Source: Streptomyces cupreus (GTDB lineage: Bacteria; Actinomycetota; Actinomycetes; Streptomycetales; Streptomycetaceae). Taken from it: a stretch of 64,000 bases of DNA. The stretch is from the NCBI RefSeq assembly GCF_014257025.1, contig NZ_JACMSF010000007.1, positions 62,001-126,000 of the forward strand, read 5' to 3'. Below are positions 27,460-34,607 of this stretch, in pieces (within the stretch, counting starts at the first letter, position 1; every line of letters begins with the position of its first letter). The position numbers and the translations under genes are program-made. The notes under the pieces were generated by a model. The model was given only the letters and a program-made list of their open reading frames with translations, searched no databases and was not told the origin of the DNA.

Positions 27460-28665
27460 ATGACAGCTATGACCCCCGGCTCGAACATCCCACTCCCCGT
27501 CGCCCGCGTGACGGTGGACGTCACCGCCCCGGTGCGGCTAGACGTATCGGGCCTGCTGCTCACCGCCGACGGCAAGGTGCGCTCGGACGACGACTTCATC
27601 TTCTACAACCAGCCCTCCGGCCCGGGCGTGACCTACCGCTCGGGCGGCGGCACGGCCCCGGACGCGATCACGGTCGACACGGCCGCCGTACCTCCGGGCA
27701 TCGAGAAGATCGTCGTCACCGCCAGCCCGGACGCCGCCGGCCAGACCTTCCAGGGCATCGAACCGACGGCGACGATCCGCAGCGCCGACGACAACAGCGT
27801 CCTGGCCACCTTCACACCCCCGCAGCTCGGCACCGAGACCGCGCTGGTCATCGTGGAGGTCTACCTCCGCAACGGCGCATGGAAGGCCCGAGCGGTAGGC
27901 CAGGGCTACGCCAACGGCCTCGCGGGCATCGCCACGGACTTCGGAGTGACCGTCGAGGAACCGACCCCGGCTCCGACGCCCACCCCCGTGGCCCCGCCCC
28001 AGCCCACCATGCAGCCCCCGGTCACCCCGCCCGCCCCGCCGATGTCCACGCCCCCGCCCCCCGCGGCGCCCCCGGCCCCCGCCACCGGAAAGATCAACCT
28101 CGACAAGGGCCGCGTCAGCCTCCAGAAGAACCAGACCGTCTCCCTCGTCAAGGGCGGCCGTCCGCTGCTCTCCCAGGTCAAGATGGGCCTCGGCTGGGAG
28201 CCGGCGTACCGCGGCAAGGACATCGACCTGGACGCCTCGGTCATCGCCTACGGCCCGCAGCGCAACCACATCGACAGCTGCTACTTCGGCAAGCTCCAGA
28301 TCGTGAACGGCGCGATCCGCCACTCCGGCGACAACCTCACCGGCGAGGGCGGAGGCGACGACGAGGTGATCACCGTCGACCTCGGCCGCCTCCCCCAGGA
28401 CGTCACCGGCCTCGTCTTCACCGTCAACTCCTTCTCAGGACAGAAGTTCACCGAGGTCGCCAAGGCCTACTGCCGCCTCCTCGACGGCACCACCGGCGAG
28501 GAACTCGTCCGCTTCGACCTGACCTCCGCCGAACCCCAGACCGGCGTGATGATGGCCAAGCTGATCAAGCAGTTCTCCGGCGAGTGGGAGATGACGGCCA
28601 TGGGCGACTTCGTGAAGTCCCGCACGGTCCGCGGCATGGTCAAGCCCGCGGCCCAGTCGCTGTAG
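27460..28665 (+). CDS. Double TerD-domain protein
   Basis: 401 aa; ATG 27469 is an alternative start. Two TerD/CABP domains: residues about 15-165 (DDDFIFYNQPSGPGVTY, GIEKIVVTASPDAAGQTF) and about 210-390 (LGWEPAYRGKDIDLDASVIAY, VDLGRLPQDVTGLVFTVNSF). They are joined by a Pro/Ala/Thr linker of about 45 residues. The acidic DDD and DxDLDAS clusters are the calcium-binding residues of the family. TerD proteins are linked to tellurite resistance, stress and phage inhibition. No other ter gene is nearby. Confidence 0.9.
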   Translation: MTAMTPGSNIPLPVARVTVDVTAPVRLDVSGLLLTADGKVRSDDDFIFYNQPSGPGVTYRSGGGTAPDAITVDTAAVPPGIEKIVVTASPDAAGQTFQGIEPTATIRSADDNSVLATFTPPQLGTETALVIVEVYLRNGAWKARAVGQGYANGLAGIATDFGVTVEEPTPAPTPTPVAPPQPTMQPPVTPPAPPMSTPPPPAAPPAPATGKINLDKGRVSLQKNQTVSLVKGGRPLLSQVKMGLGWEPAYRGKDIDLDASVIAYGPQRNHIDSCYFGKLQIVNGAIRHSGDNLTGEGGGDDEVITVDLGRLPQDVTGLVFTVNSFSGQKFTEVAKAYCRLLDGTTGEELVRFDLTSAEPQTGVMMAKLIKQFSGEWEMTAMGDFVKSRTVRGMVKPAAQSL

Positions 28666-28684
28666 CGGGCACCCAAGAGCTCCG

Positions 28685-28712
28685 GGGCGCCCCCGACCCC
28701 CAGGGGGCGCCC
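28685..28712. terminator. Bidirectional hairpin between TerD and acdS genes
   Basis: Perfect 10-bp arms GGGCGCCCCC (28685-28694) and GGGGGCGCCC (28703-28712) with an 8-base loop, centred in the 60-bp gap between two convergent genes. No T-run, as is common for Streptomyces terminators. Confidence 0.75.
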
Positions 28713-28725
28713 GGCGCCGAGCGGG

Positions 28726-29742
28726 TCAGAACAGTGCGCTGTACGCGTTCAGCGCCGGCTGTCCGCCCAGGTGCGCGTACAGCACTGTCGACTCCCGCCC
28801 GATCTCTCCCCGGGTCACCATGTCGATGAGCCCGGCCATCGACTTCCCCTCGTACACCGGATCCGTGACCATCCCCTCGGTGCGCGCCGCCAGCCGCATC
28901 GCCGCCATTGTCGCCTCGTCGGGGATGCCGTACGTCCCCGCGTGATACCGCTCGTCCAGCTCGACGTCCGCCTCGGTCACTTCCTTCTGTACGCCGATCA
29001 GCCGCCCGGTGCCCTGCGCGATCCGCGCGATCTGCTCCCGGGTCCGGGTCGGCGCCGCCGACGCGTCCACGCCGATCACGCGCCGGGTCCGCCCACCGGC
29101 CTCCTCCAGCGCCCGGAACCCGGCGATCATGCCGGCCTGCGTCGACCCGGTCACCGAGCAGACGATCACAGTGTCGTAGAAGACCCCCAACTTCCGCTCC
29201 TGCTCGGCAACTTCGTACGCCCAGCCCGCGAAGCCCAGTCCGCCGAGCGGATGGTCGGAGGCGCCGGCGGGAATGGCGTACGGCTTGCCGCCCATCTCCT
29301 CGACCTCCCTGAGCGCCAGCTCCCAGCTCTCTTTGAACCCGATGCCGAATCCGGCCCGCACCAACCGGACATCCGCTCCGGCGAGGCGGCTGATCAGGAT
29401 GTTGCCGACCTTGTCGTAGACCGCGTCCGGCCAGTCCACCCAACTCTCCTGGACCAGGACACACTTGAGCCCGGCGCGGGCTGCCACCGCGGCGACCTGA
29501 CGGGTGTGGTTGGACTGCACCCCACCGATCGACACCAGCGTGTCGCACCCCTGCGCGAGAGCGTCAGCGACCAGGTACTCCAGCTTCCGGGTCTTGTTCC
29601 CGCCGTACGCGATCCCGGAGTTGCAGTCCTCACGCTTGGCCCAGATCGAGGCGCCGCCGAGGTGTTCGGTCAGGCGCTCCAGCCGGTGCACCGGTGAGGG
29701 GCCGAAGAGTAGCGGGTAACGCTCATAAGAAGAAAGGGACAT
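28726..29742 (-). CDS. acdS: 1-aminocyclopropane-1-carboxylate deaminase
   Basis: 338 aa, fold-II PLP enzyme. The PLP lysine is in [11 protein letters not shown] (Lys-51 region) and GGVQSNHTR holds Ser-78. The residues that separate true ACC deaminase from D-cysteine desulfhydrase are present: the Tyr-Glu pair in [11 protein letters not shown] and the leucine in [11 protein letters not shown]. It breaks the plant ethylene precursor ACC into 2-oxobutyrate and ammonia. GGGGAGGA precedes the ATG, and the gene follows a GntR regulator by 31 bp in one operon. Confidence 0.93.
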   Translation of the reverse strand: MSLSSYERYPLLFGPSPVHRLERLTEHLGGASIWAKREDCNSGIAYGGNKTRKLEYLVADALAQGCDTLVSIGGVQSNHTRQVAAVAARAGLKCVLVQESWVDWPDAVYDKVGNILISRLAGADVRLVRAGFGIGFKESWELALREVEEMGGKPYAIPAGASDHPLGGLGFAGWAYEVAEQERKLGVFYDTVIVCSVTGSTQAGMIAGFRALEEAGGRTRRVIGVDASAAPTRTREQIARIAQGTGRLIGVQKEVTEADVELDERYHAGTYGIPDEATMAAMRLAARTEGMVTDPVYEGKSMAGLIDMVTRGEIGRESTVLYAHLGGQPALNAYSALF

Positions 29743-29773
29743 ACGGTCCTCCCCTGGTCAACGGTCTACCGGT

Positions 29774-30418
29774 TCAGTCGGCGGCCAGCTCCTCAAGTCC
29801 CCGCCAGATCTCTGCCGTGGCGCGGACCGCCTCGTCCGTGTCTCCGTGCGCGCACGCCTCGATCAGCCGCTCGTGCAGGCCCGCCGAACGGCAGGCGCCC
29901 CCCTCCCCGAAGCGCCGTCGCTCCAGGCGGCGGATGAGGGGGGTGTAGCGGGCGACGGTGGCGGCGGCCGCGCGGTTACGGCTCGCACGGATCAGGACGT
30001 CGTGCAGTTCGTCGTCGGCGCGCACAGCCGTGTCCACGTCGCCCCTCGCGACCGCGGTCGCGAACCTCGCGTTGGCTTCTCGCATCGTCGCGATGTCCAC
30101 AGCGGACAGTCGGGGCACGGCCACCCTCGTGGCCAGCTCGTGCATCGCCCCGACCACCGCCGCCGCGTCCCGTACGTCCGCCGCGACCACCGGCGTCACC
30201 CGCGTATAGCTCTGCGGCTTGCTCTCCAGCAGGCCTTCGTCCACGAGACGTGAGAAGGCCTCGCGGACCGGGGCCCGGGACAGCCCCAGGCGCTCGGCCA
30301 GCTCCGCGTCCCGCACGACCGCGCCGGGTTCGATCTCCCCGGCGACGATGGCGTCCCTGATGGCTGCGTAGGCGCGGTCCCTGAGCAGGGTGCGGCCCAC
30401 CGGTCGGATGGCCTCCAT
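29774..30418 (-). CDS. GntR/FCD regulator upstream of acdS
   Basis: 214 aa. N-terminal winged helix DRAYAAIRDAIVAGEIEPGAVV, LAERLGLSRAPVREAFSRLV; C-terminal FCD effector domain with the metal-site type residues in DDELHDVLIRASRN and AGLHERLIEACAHGD. It is first in the operon and probably regulates itself and acdS; a palindromic site lies just before its start. Effector unknown, plausibly ACC or a related amino acid. Confidence 0.9.
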   Translation of the reverse strand: MEAIRPVGRTLLRDRAYAAIRDAIVAGEIEPGAVVRDAELAERLGLSRAPVREAFSRLVDEGLLESKPQSYTRVTPVVAADVRDAAAVVGAMHELATRVAVPRLSAVDIATMREANARFATAVARGDVDTAVRADDELHDVLIRASRNRAAAATVARYTPLIRRLERRRFGEGGACRSAGLHERLIEACAHGDTDEAVRATAEIWRGLEELAAD

Positions 30419-30422
30419 GAAC

Positions 30423-30439
30423 TGAAATGTTAGATGTCA
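30423..30439. promoter_or_regulatory. Candidate GntR operator
   Basis: TGAAATGTTAGATGTCA is an imperfect palindrome (TGA-x-AT-x-T...A-x-AT-x-TCA) five bases upstream of the regulator start, in AT-rich sequence unlike its surroundings. The form is typical for FCD-type GntR binding sites. Confidence 0.5.
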
Positions 30440-30460
30440 ATCTCGGGCGCGGACAAGGGT

Positions 30461-30490
30461 GTGGCCCGCACCCCGTGAAATGCGGGCCAC
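30461..30490 (-). terminator. Hairpin after the Ro60 gene
   Basis: Perfect 10-bp arms GTGGCCCGCA and TGCGGGCCAC with a 10-base loop, 10 bp after the stop of the TROVE gene and before the GntR promoter. Probably ends the Y RNA-Ro transcript. Confidence 0.75.
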
Positions 30491-30499
30491 GCTCAGGGC

Positions 30500-32083
30500 T
30501 CAGGCAGCCCAGGGCCAGTCGGCGTTCCGGGCGGCCTCAAGCAGCGGAACCATCCGGAAAGCCGCGTCCGAAAGACCTCCGAAGGTGTGCCGGTTCCCCT
30601 TCCCCGACGGGCCATGGCCCGCCCGGTACCCGGCGAGGTTCCAGGTGTAGACCGGGACGTCGGCCGGGACCTGCTCGGTCGGGCCGCCGTGGCGGTTGTC
30701 CGCGTACTGCTCGTCCGTGACGATCAGCACCCGGTCCTGGCCCCGATAGTGGGCCCGGACCGCCGAGGTGGTGTCGGTGCCGCCCAGGTCGCCGAAGCGC
30801 TCCAGGACCTTGAGCACCGACTCGCCCTTGCCGAACGTCAGCCGCCGGCTCGCCGTACCGAACTCGACGAGATCCGCGTTCGCCGCCCGCAGCGCGAGCG
30901 CCGTGCCGAAGATCGCCGCCGCGTCGGCCCGGTTGAGCTCCGAGCGGTCCGAAAGCCGCGAGTAGAACATCGAGCCCGAGCGGTCGACGAGCACCAGCGT
31001 CCGGCCCGCCAGCGCGGGCACGTTGGCCAGCGAATGTCCGAGCGCCTGCTCCAGCGGGTACGACCAGCGGAGCGACGGCGCGTGCTGGTATGCGGCGAGG
31101 TACCGGAAGGGGAACTGCCGCGAGCGCGCGACCTCCGCCGGGTCGCTGATCCGGGCGGCGACCTGGGCGGCGACCTCGTCCGAGACCCCGGCCTCGTCGA
31201 AGTTCCTCAGGTTCCGCACGAGTGCCATCGGGCCCATGGACGGGATCACGGACTCCCAGGCCGCCTTGTCCATCGGTCCCTGGAGCCAGCCCGCCACCGC
31301 CTCCCAGGTCATCCCGGCCGCCGCGAGCCGCTCGACGCCGCCGTCCGACGTCACGACCGCACGCCGCTCTTCGACGGGCAGCGCCATCAGCTCGCGGTGG
31401 GCGACCAGCGTCCGGTTCGACGCGGGCGGCAGGGCGGTGTCCGGGTTGTGCCGACGGTCGAGGGCGTACTGGAACAGATCGCCCTGCCACGCCTTCTCCG
31501 GGTCCGGCGCCGCGTGCACGAGGTTGAGGATGTCGCCGAAGCGGTAACCCTTGGACGCGGTGTCGTACTTCAGCAGCGACTTGCCGCTGTACAGCCGGCG
31601 TACGGCGTCGGCGATGCCCCGCTTCACGGGCTTGGGGACGTTACGGCCATACCGCGCGGTCCAATACGCGAGCAGCTCACCGGGCTCGTCGGGCCGCTGG
31701 AGCACCGAGTCCACGACCCGCCGGTTCGAAGGACCGTCGGTCGCGCCCGCCTCCAGCCGTGCCTTCACGTACTCGGCGGCACCCACGACGGCGGCCGTAC
31801 GGAGGTTGCCCTCGCCGCGCAGCCAGCCGAGCAGGCCGGCCGTCCACTCCGGGTCGGTGACGGCGAGCTCGCGCACCAGCGTCTGAAAGCGGTCGTCGCG
31901 GTCGGCGCCGGACTCGTAGAAGGTCTGCTGGGAGACGAAGTTGGAGACCGAGAGCAGGAAGAGGTCGGAGCGCGCGTCACGCTCACGGCCCCGGCCGCCC
32001 TCGTAGGTGCGCAGCACTCGGCCGGTCGAGGTGACCCGCGAGGTCGGCTGGGCCTTCGCGGTCCGGATGTTGAAGCGGGACAT
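30500..32083 (-). CDS. rsr: TROVE-domain (Ro60/Rsr) RNA-binding protein
   Basis: 527 aa. The N-terminal HEAT-like TROVE ring spans about residues 20-355 (FLLSVSNFVSQQTFYESG, ELLAYWTARYGRNVPKPVKRGI) and the C-terminal von Willebrand A domain has the metal site LVLVDRSGSM near residue 370. Ro proteins bind Y RNAs on the outer ring and misfolded RNA ends in the hole, working with exoribonucleases in RNA decay and rRNA maturation. GGGGGG lies 8 bases before the ATG. A Y RNA is encoded directly upstream on the same strand, which strongly supports the assignment. Confidence 0.95.
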   Translation of the reverse strand: MSRFNIRTAKAQPTSRVTSTGRVLRTYEGGRGRERDARSDLFLLSVSNFVSQQTFYESGADRDDRFQTLVRELAVTDPEWTAGLLGWLRGEGNLRTAAVVGAAEYVKARLEAGATDGPSNRRVVDSVLQRPDEPGELLAYWTARYGRNVPKPVKRGIADAVRRLYSGKSLLKYDTASKGYRFGDILNLVHAAPDPEKAWQGDLFQYALDRRHNPDTALPPASNRTLVAHRELMALPVEERRAVVTSDGGVERLAAAGMTWEAVAGWLQGPMDKAAWESVIPSMGPMALVRNLRNFDEAGVSDEVAAQVAARISDPAEVARSRQFPFRYLAAYQHAPSLRWSYPLEQALGHSLANVPALAGRTLVLVDRSGSMFYSRLSDRSELNRADAAAIFGTALALRAANADLVEFGTASRRLTFGKGESVLKVLERFGDLGGTDTTSAVRAHYRGQDRVLIVTDEQYADNRHGGPTEQVPADVPVYTWNLAGYRAGHGPSGKGNRHTFGGLSDAAFRMVPLLEAARNADWPWAA

Positions 32084-32117
32084 GCTGAATTCCCCCCGAA
32101 TTCAAAGTGGTTTCGGA

Positions 32118-32297
32118 GGGAGGCGCAGCAAAAGGTGGATGCCCGAGATCAGGAGTCGGCGACGGACTTAGCCAGATGCTCTGCCAATTGAGCTACATCG
32201 ACCTGAAGTCGATGACGGGACTCGAACCCGCAACCGTCCGATCCAATGAAGTAACCGTTGCCTGCGCACCGGGCACCCACCATGAGCTGCGCCTCCC
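32118..32297 (-). ncRNA. yrlA: Y RNA (YrlA type) with circularly permuted tRNA-like module
   Basis: About 180 nt. The ends pair: GGGAGGCGCAGC (32297-32286) with its exact complement (32129-32118), then a 4x4 loop, then GGTGGGTGCCCG with CGGGCATCCACC (12 pairs, one G-U). This is the Ro-binding stem. The interior is a tRNA mimic in permuted order: T arm with loop TTCGAGT (32231-32215), acceptor-like CATCGAC/GTCGATG closed by a 5-nt loop (32214-32196), then D arm GCTC-AATTGGCA-GAGC (32193-32178); CGGAC/GTCCG forms the link. It lies directly upstream of the Ro gene, as in other bacteria with Rsr/YrlA. Confidence 0.85.
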
Positions 32298-32410
32298 GAG
32301 ATCAAGTCGGCTGCGGCATTGGATTCTTTGAGAGAGAAGTAGCCGCTGCCATCGCACCGGGAGGTGCGTGACGTCGTGATCTCACTGTAGGAGGCGCAGC
32401 TTCGGGTGGG
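32276..32410 (-). ncRNA. Second, shorter Y-like RNA segment
   Basis: Upstream of the Y RNA, CCACC and GCTGCGCCTCC (32410-32390) can pair with GGAGGCGCAGC and GGTGG (32296-32276), the same strand used in the main Y RNA stem. An inner stem CCTCCCG/CGGGAGG is an alternative. The interior repeats the main Y RNA core (CCCGGTGCG, GGCA-x-CGG-Y-TACTTC, GCCGACT, GATCTCGGG) but lacks the tRNA-like module. It could be a second Y RNA or an alternative fold that switches with the first. Confidence 0.5.
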
Positions 32411-32416
32411 CGAGCG

Positions 32417-32445
32417 AATATAATTACCGCCCCTGGCGCTTCCAG
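32417..32445 (-). promoter_or_regulatory. Candidate promoter of the Y RNA-Ro transcript
   Basis: On the minus strand TATATT (32422-32417), striking in this GC-rich DNA, lies 17 bp after CTGGAA (32445-32440). It would start RNA near 32410, where the first Y-like stem begins. It overlaps the last codons of the PhoX-family gene. Confidence 0.5.
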
Positions 32446-33881
32446 GGCCCCGTGATCGCGAGCAGGATGCCCGGGTCCTGGATGTTGGCGTACAGGGTGC
32501 GGCCGTCGGGGGAGAAGGTGACGCCGGCGAACTCGCTGTATTCCGGCTCTTCTTCGGTGCCGACGTTGAGGTCGTTGCGGGCGATGGGGTACGTGCGGCC
32601 GCTGTCCGTGGCGCCGAACAGATGCGAGATGCCGTCGCCGTCCTCGGCGAGGATGATGCCGCCGTAAGGGGAGACGGTGATGTTGTCGGGGCCGTCGAAG
32701 GCGCCGTCGACAGACGGGTCCGCGTTCACTCCGAGGAGGACCTTGAGGGTGAGGGTGCGGCGCTTGGGGTCGTAGAACCAGACCTGGCCGTCATGCGGCC
32801 GGCCGGGGCTCTCGGCACGGGCGTAGGAGGAGACGATGTACGCGCCGCCGTCGCCCCACCACATGCCCTCAAGCTTGCGGCAGCGGGTGATCTGGCCGGT
32901 GCTGAACTGCTTGCGCACGGAGGTGGTCCTGGCGTCCCGGTCGGGCACGTCGATCCAGTCGACGCCGTACACCGTGCCGATCTTGGTGGCGCGGGAGAGG
33001 TCGTCGACGAACTGGCCGCCGGAGTCGAAGCACTTGAACGCCTGGAGCATGCCCGCGTCGTCGGCGAGGGTGCGGAACCTGCCGCGGCCGTGACGGTAGC
33101 CCTCGGGCGGGGTCCAGCGGTACAGCAGGCCGTTGGGGTTGGAGGCGTCCTCGGTGAGGTAGGCGTGGCCGCGCTTGGGGTCGATGACGACGGCCTCGTG
33201 GGCGTAGCGGCCGAGCGCCTTGATGGGCTCGGGGTTCTTGTTGGCGCGCCGGTCGACGGGGTCGACCTCGAAGACATAGCCGTGGTCCTTGTTCATGCCC
33301 CGGGACCCGGCCTTGTCCTCGGTCTCCTCGCAGGTGAGCCAGGTGAGCCAGGTGTCCCAGGGGGTGCTGCCGCCCGCGCAGTTGGTGGAGGTGCCGGCGA
33401 TGCCGACCCACTCGGCGACCTTGCCGCCGGGGCGGACCTCGACGACCGTGCAGCCGCCGGCCGCGGCCGGGTCGTAGACGAGGCCCTCGGCGAGCGGGAC
33501 GGGGTGCTCGGCGTTCGCGTAGGCGCCGCCTATCTCGTGGTTGTTGACCAGCAGGGTGGTGCCGCGCGGGCCCTCGAAGGCGGCGGTGCCGTCGTGGTTG
33601 GACGGCGTCGACTCGCCCGACTCCAGCTTGGTCCTGCCCGTGTAGGTGATGACGCGGTACGAGAACCCGGCGGGCAGCGCGAGGATGCCGTCGGGGTCGG
33701 GGAGCAGCGGCCCGTACCCGATGCCGATGTGTGCGCGCGCCGGGTCCGCGCCCTCGGTCACCGTCTCGGTGGAGGCGAGGGCGTTCGGAGCGGTGGCGAG
33801 AGCGCCGACACTGCCCGCCAGTGCGACACCGGCTCCGGTGACCGCGGATGTTCTGGCGAAGTCCCTGCGGGTGAGCGACAT
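32424..33881 (-). CDS. Tat-exported PhoX/DUF839-family protein
   Basis: 485 aa from ATG 33881 (AGGAG 6 bases upstream); a longer start at 33938 lacks support. The N terminus SLTRRDFARTSAVTGAG is a twin-arginine signal with a following hydrophobic stretch ending near ALAST. The body is a beta-propeller-type DUF839/PhoX protein (LVNNHEIGG, TWLTCEET, GYVFEVDP, GPDNITVSPYGGIILAEDG). PhoX members are Ca/Fe alkaline phosphatases of the cell surface. A PHO box upstream supports phosphate control. Confidence 0.9.
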   Translation of the reverse strand: MSLTRRDFARTSAVTGAGVALAGSVGALATAPNALASTETVTEGADPARAHIGIGYGPLLPDPDGILALPAGFSYRVITYTGRTKLESGESTPSNHDGTAAFEGPRGTTLLVNNHEIGGAYANAEHPVPLAEGLVYDPAAAGGCTVVEVRPGGKVAEWVGIAGTSTNCAGGSTPWDTWLTWLTCEETEDKAGSRGMNKDHGYVFEVDPVDRRANKNPEPIKALGRYAHEAVVIDPKRGHAYLTEDASNPNGLLYRWTPPEGYRHGRGRFRTLADDAGMLQAFKCFDSGGQFVDDLSRATKIGTVYGVDWIDVPDRDARTTSVRKQFSTGQITRCRKLEGMWWGDGGAYIVSSYARAESPGRPHDGQVWFYDPKRRTLTLKVLLGVNADPSVDGAFDGPDNITVSPYGGIILAEDGDGISHLFGATDSGRTYPIARNDLNVGTEEEPEYSEFAGVTFSPDGRTLYANIQDPGILLAITGPWKRQGR

Positions 33882-33947
33882 GCTGTCTCCTGTGACGGGG
33901 GGATGCCGTGAAGGGTGGCGGACCTCGGTCGGCGCCACCGTCCCGCC

Positions 33948-33969
33948 CGCGTCTGAACGGCGGTTGAAC
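33948..33969 (-). promoter_or_regulatory. PHO box before the PhoX-family gene
   Basis: On the minus strand two adjoining 11-bp units, GTTCAACCGCC and GTTCAGACGCG, fit the Streptomyces PhoP direct-repeat pattern (GTTCA-type units with 11-bp period). They lie about 67 bp before the start codon. Confidence 0.6.
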
Positions 33970-33993
33970 TCCGGGCGGCCGCGGGCCCACGAC

Positions 33994-34476
33994 TTACCTG
34001 CCTGACACCGCCACCGCCACTCCGCAGCACAGCATCAGGCCGGTCCATGGCATGGCCCGCAGCAGATGGCGGTTCTTGGCGTGTGCGATGACGCCCAACA
34101 GGCGTGCCATGTCCCAGAGTTGGGCGCACAGTTCGCGCGGGTCGGCGGCCGGCGGGATGTCCAGGCCCATGAAGCCGAAGGGGCTGAGCGGCAGCGGTAC
34201 GTGCAGCCGGGGCCGTATGGCCCGCGCCAGGTGATAGCCGGAGACCAGGAAGGTGACGGCGAACAGGGCCAGGGCGGCGTCGGTGACCGTTCCGTGCCGG
34301 CCCGGGCCGCTGCTGCCGAGGGTGGTCACCACGGCGACCACACCGCCGGTATGCACCACGAGCATGCTGTTGATCTTCGCGTCGGCCTCCTGGACGTATC
34401 CCTGGAAGGCCGACAGCGCCCCGAGCCCAGCGGCCACGGCGATCTCCATCGCCCGGCCGCCCCCGTACTCCGACAT
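33994..34476 (-). CDS. Pycsar-TM-like membrane effector
   Basis: 160 aa from ATG 34476 (GGGGG 5 bases upstream); the frame is open to 34539. The N-terminal amphipathic helix ends in EADAKINSMLVVHTGGVVAVV, the signature of PycTM (Pycsar effector) proteins, followed by a second helix (AALALFAVTFLVSGYHL) and a third at the C terminus (TGLMLCCGVAVAVSG). Pycsar-TM effectors open or damage the inner membrane when a cyclic pyrimidine nucleotide is made during phage infection. Here it follows a cyclase-like gene on the same strand, after a 131-bp gap. Confidence 0.72.
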   Translation of the reverse strand: MSEYGGGRAMEIAVAAGLGALSAFQGYVQEADAKINSMLVVHTGGVVAVVTTLGSSGPGRHGTVTDAALALFAVTFLVSGYHLARAIRPRLHVPLPLSPFGFMGLDIPPAADPRELCAQLWDMARLLGVIAHAKNRHLLRAMPWTGLMLCCGVAVAVSGR

Positions 34477-34607
34477 CGACGCCCCCTGCCCCGACTCCCG
34501 TGTCACCAGGGTGCGGGGGCCGGTCGCGGGACCGGGCATCGCCCGTCAGGTGACGGGGTGGCTCCGGGGCACGGGGGAGGACGTGGCCGCGCGCTCGGGG
34601 GCGGACG

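Noticed and set aside
32160..32235. Ordinary tRNA gene on the minus strand
   Set aside because: The T arm comes before the D arm and the acceptor strands are joined by a 5-nt loop; there is no anticodon loop in tRNA order. It fits the Y RNA module instead.
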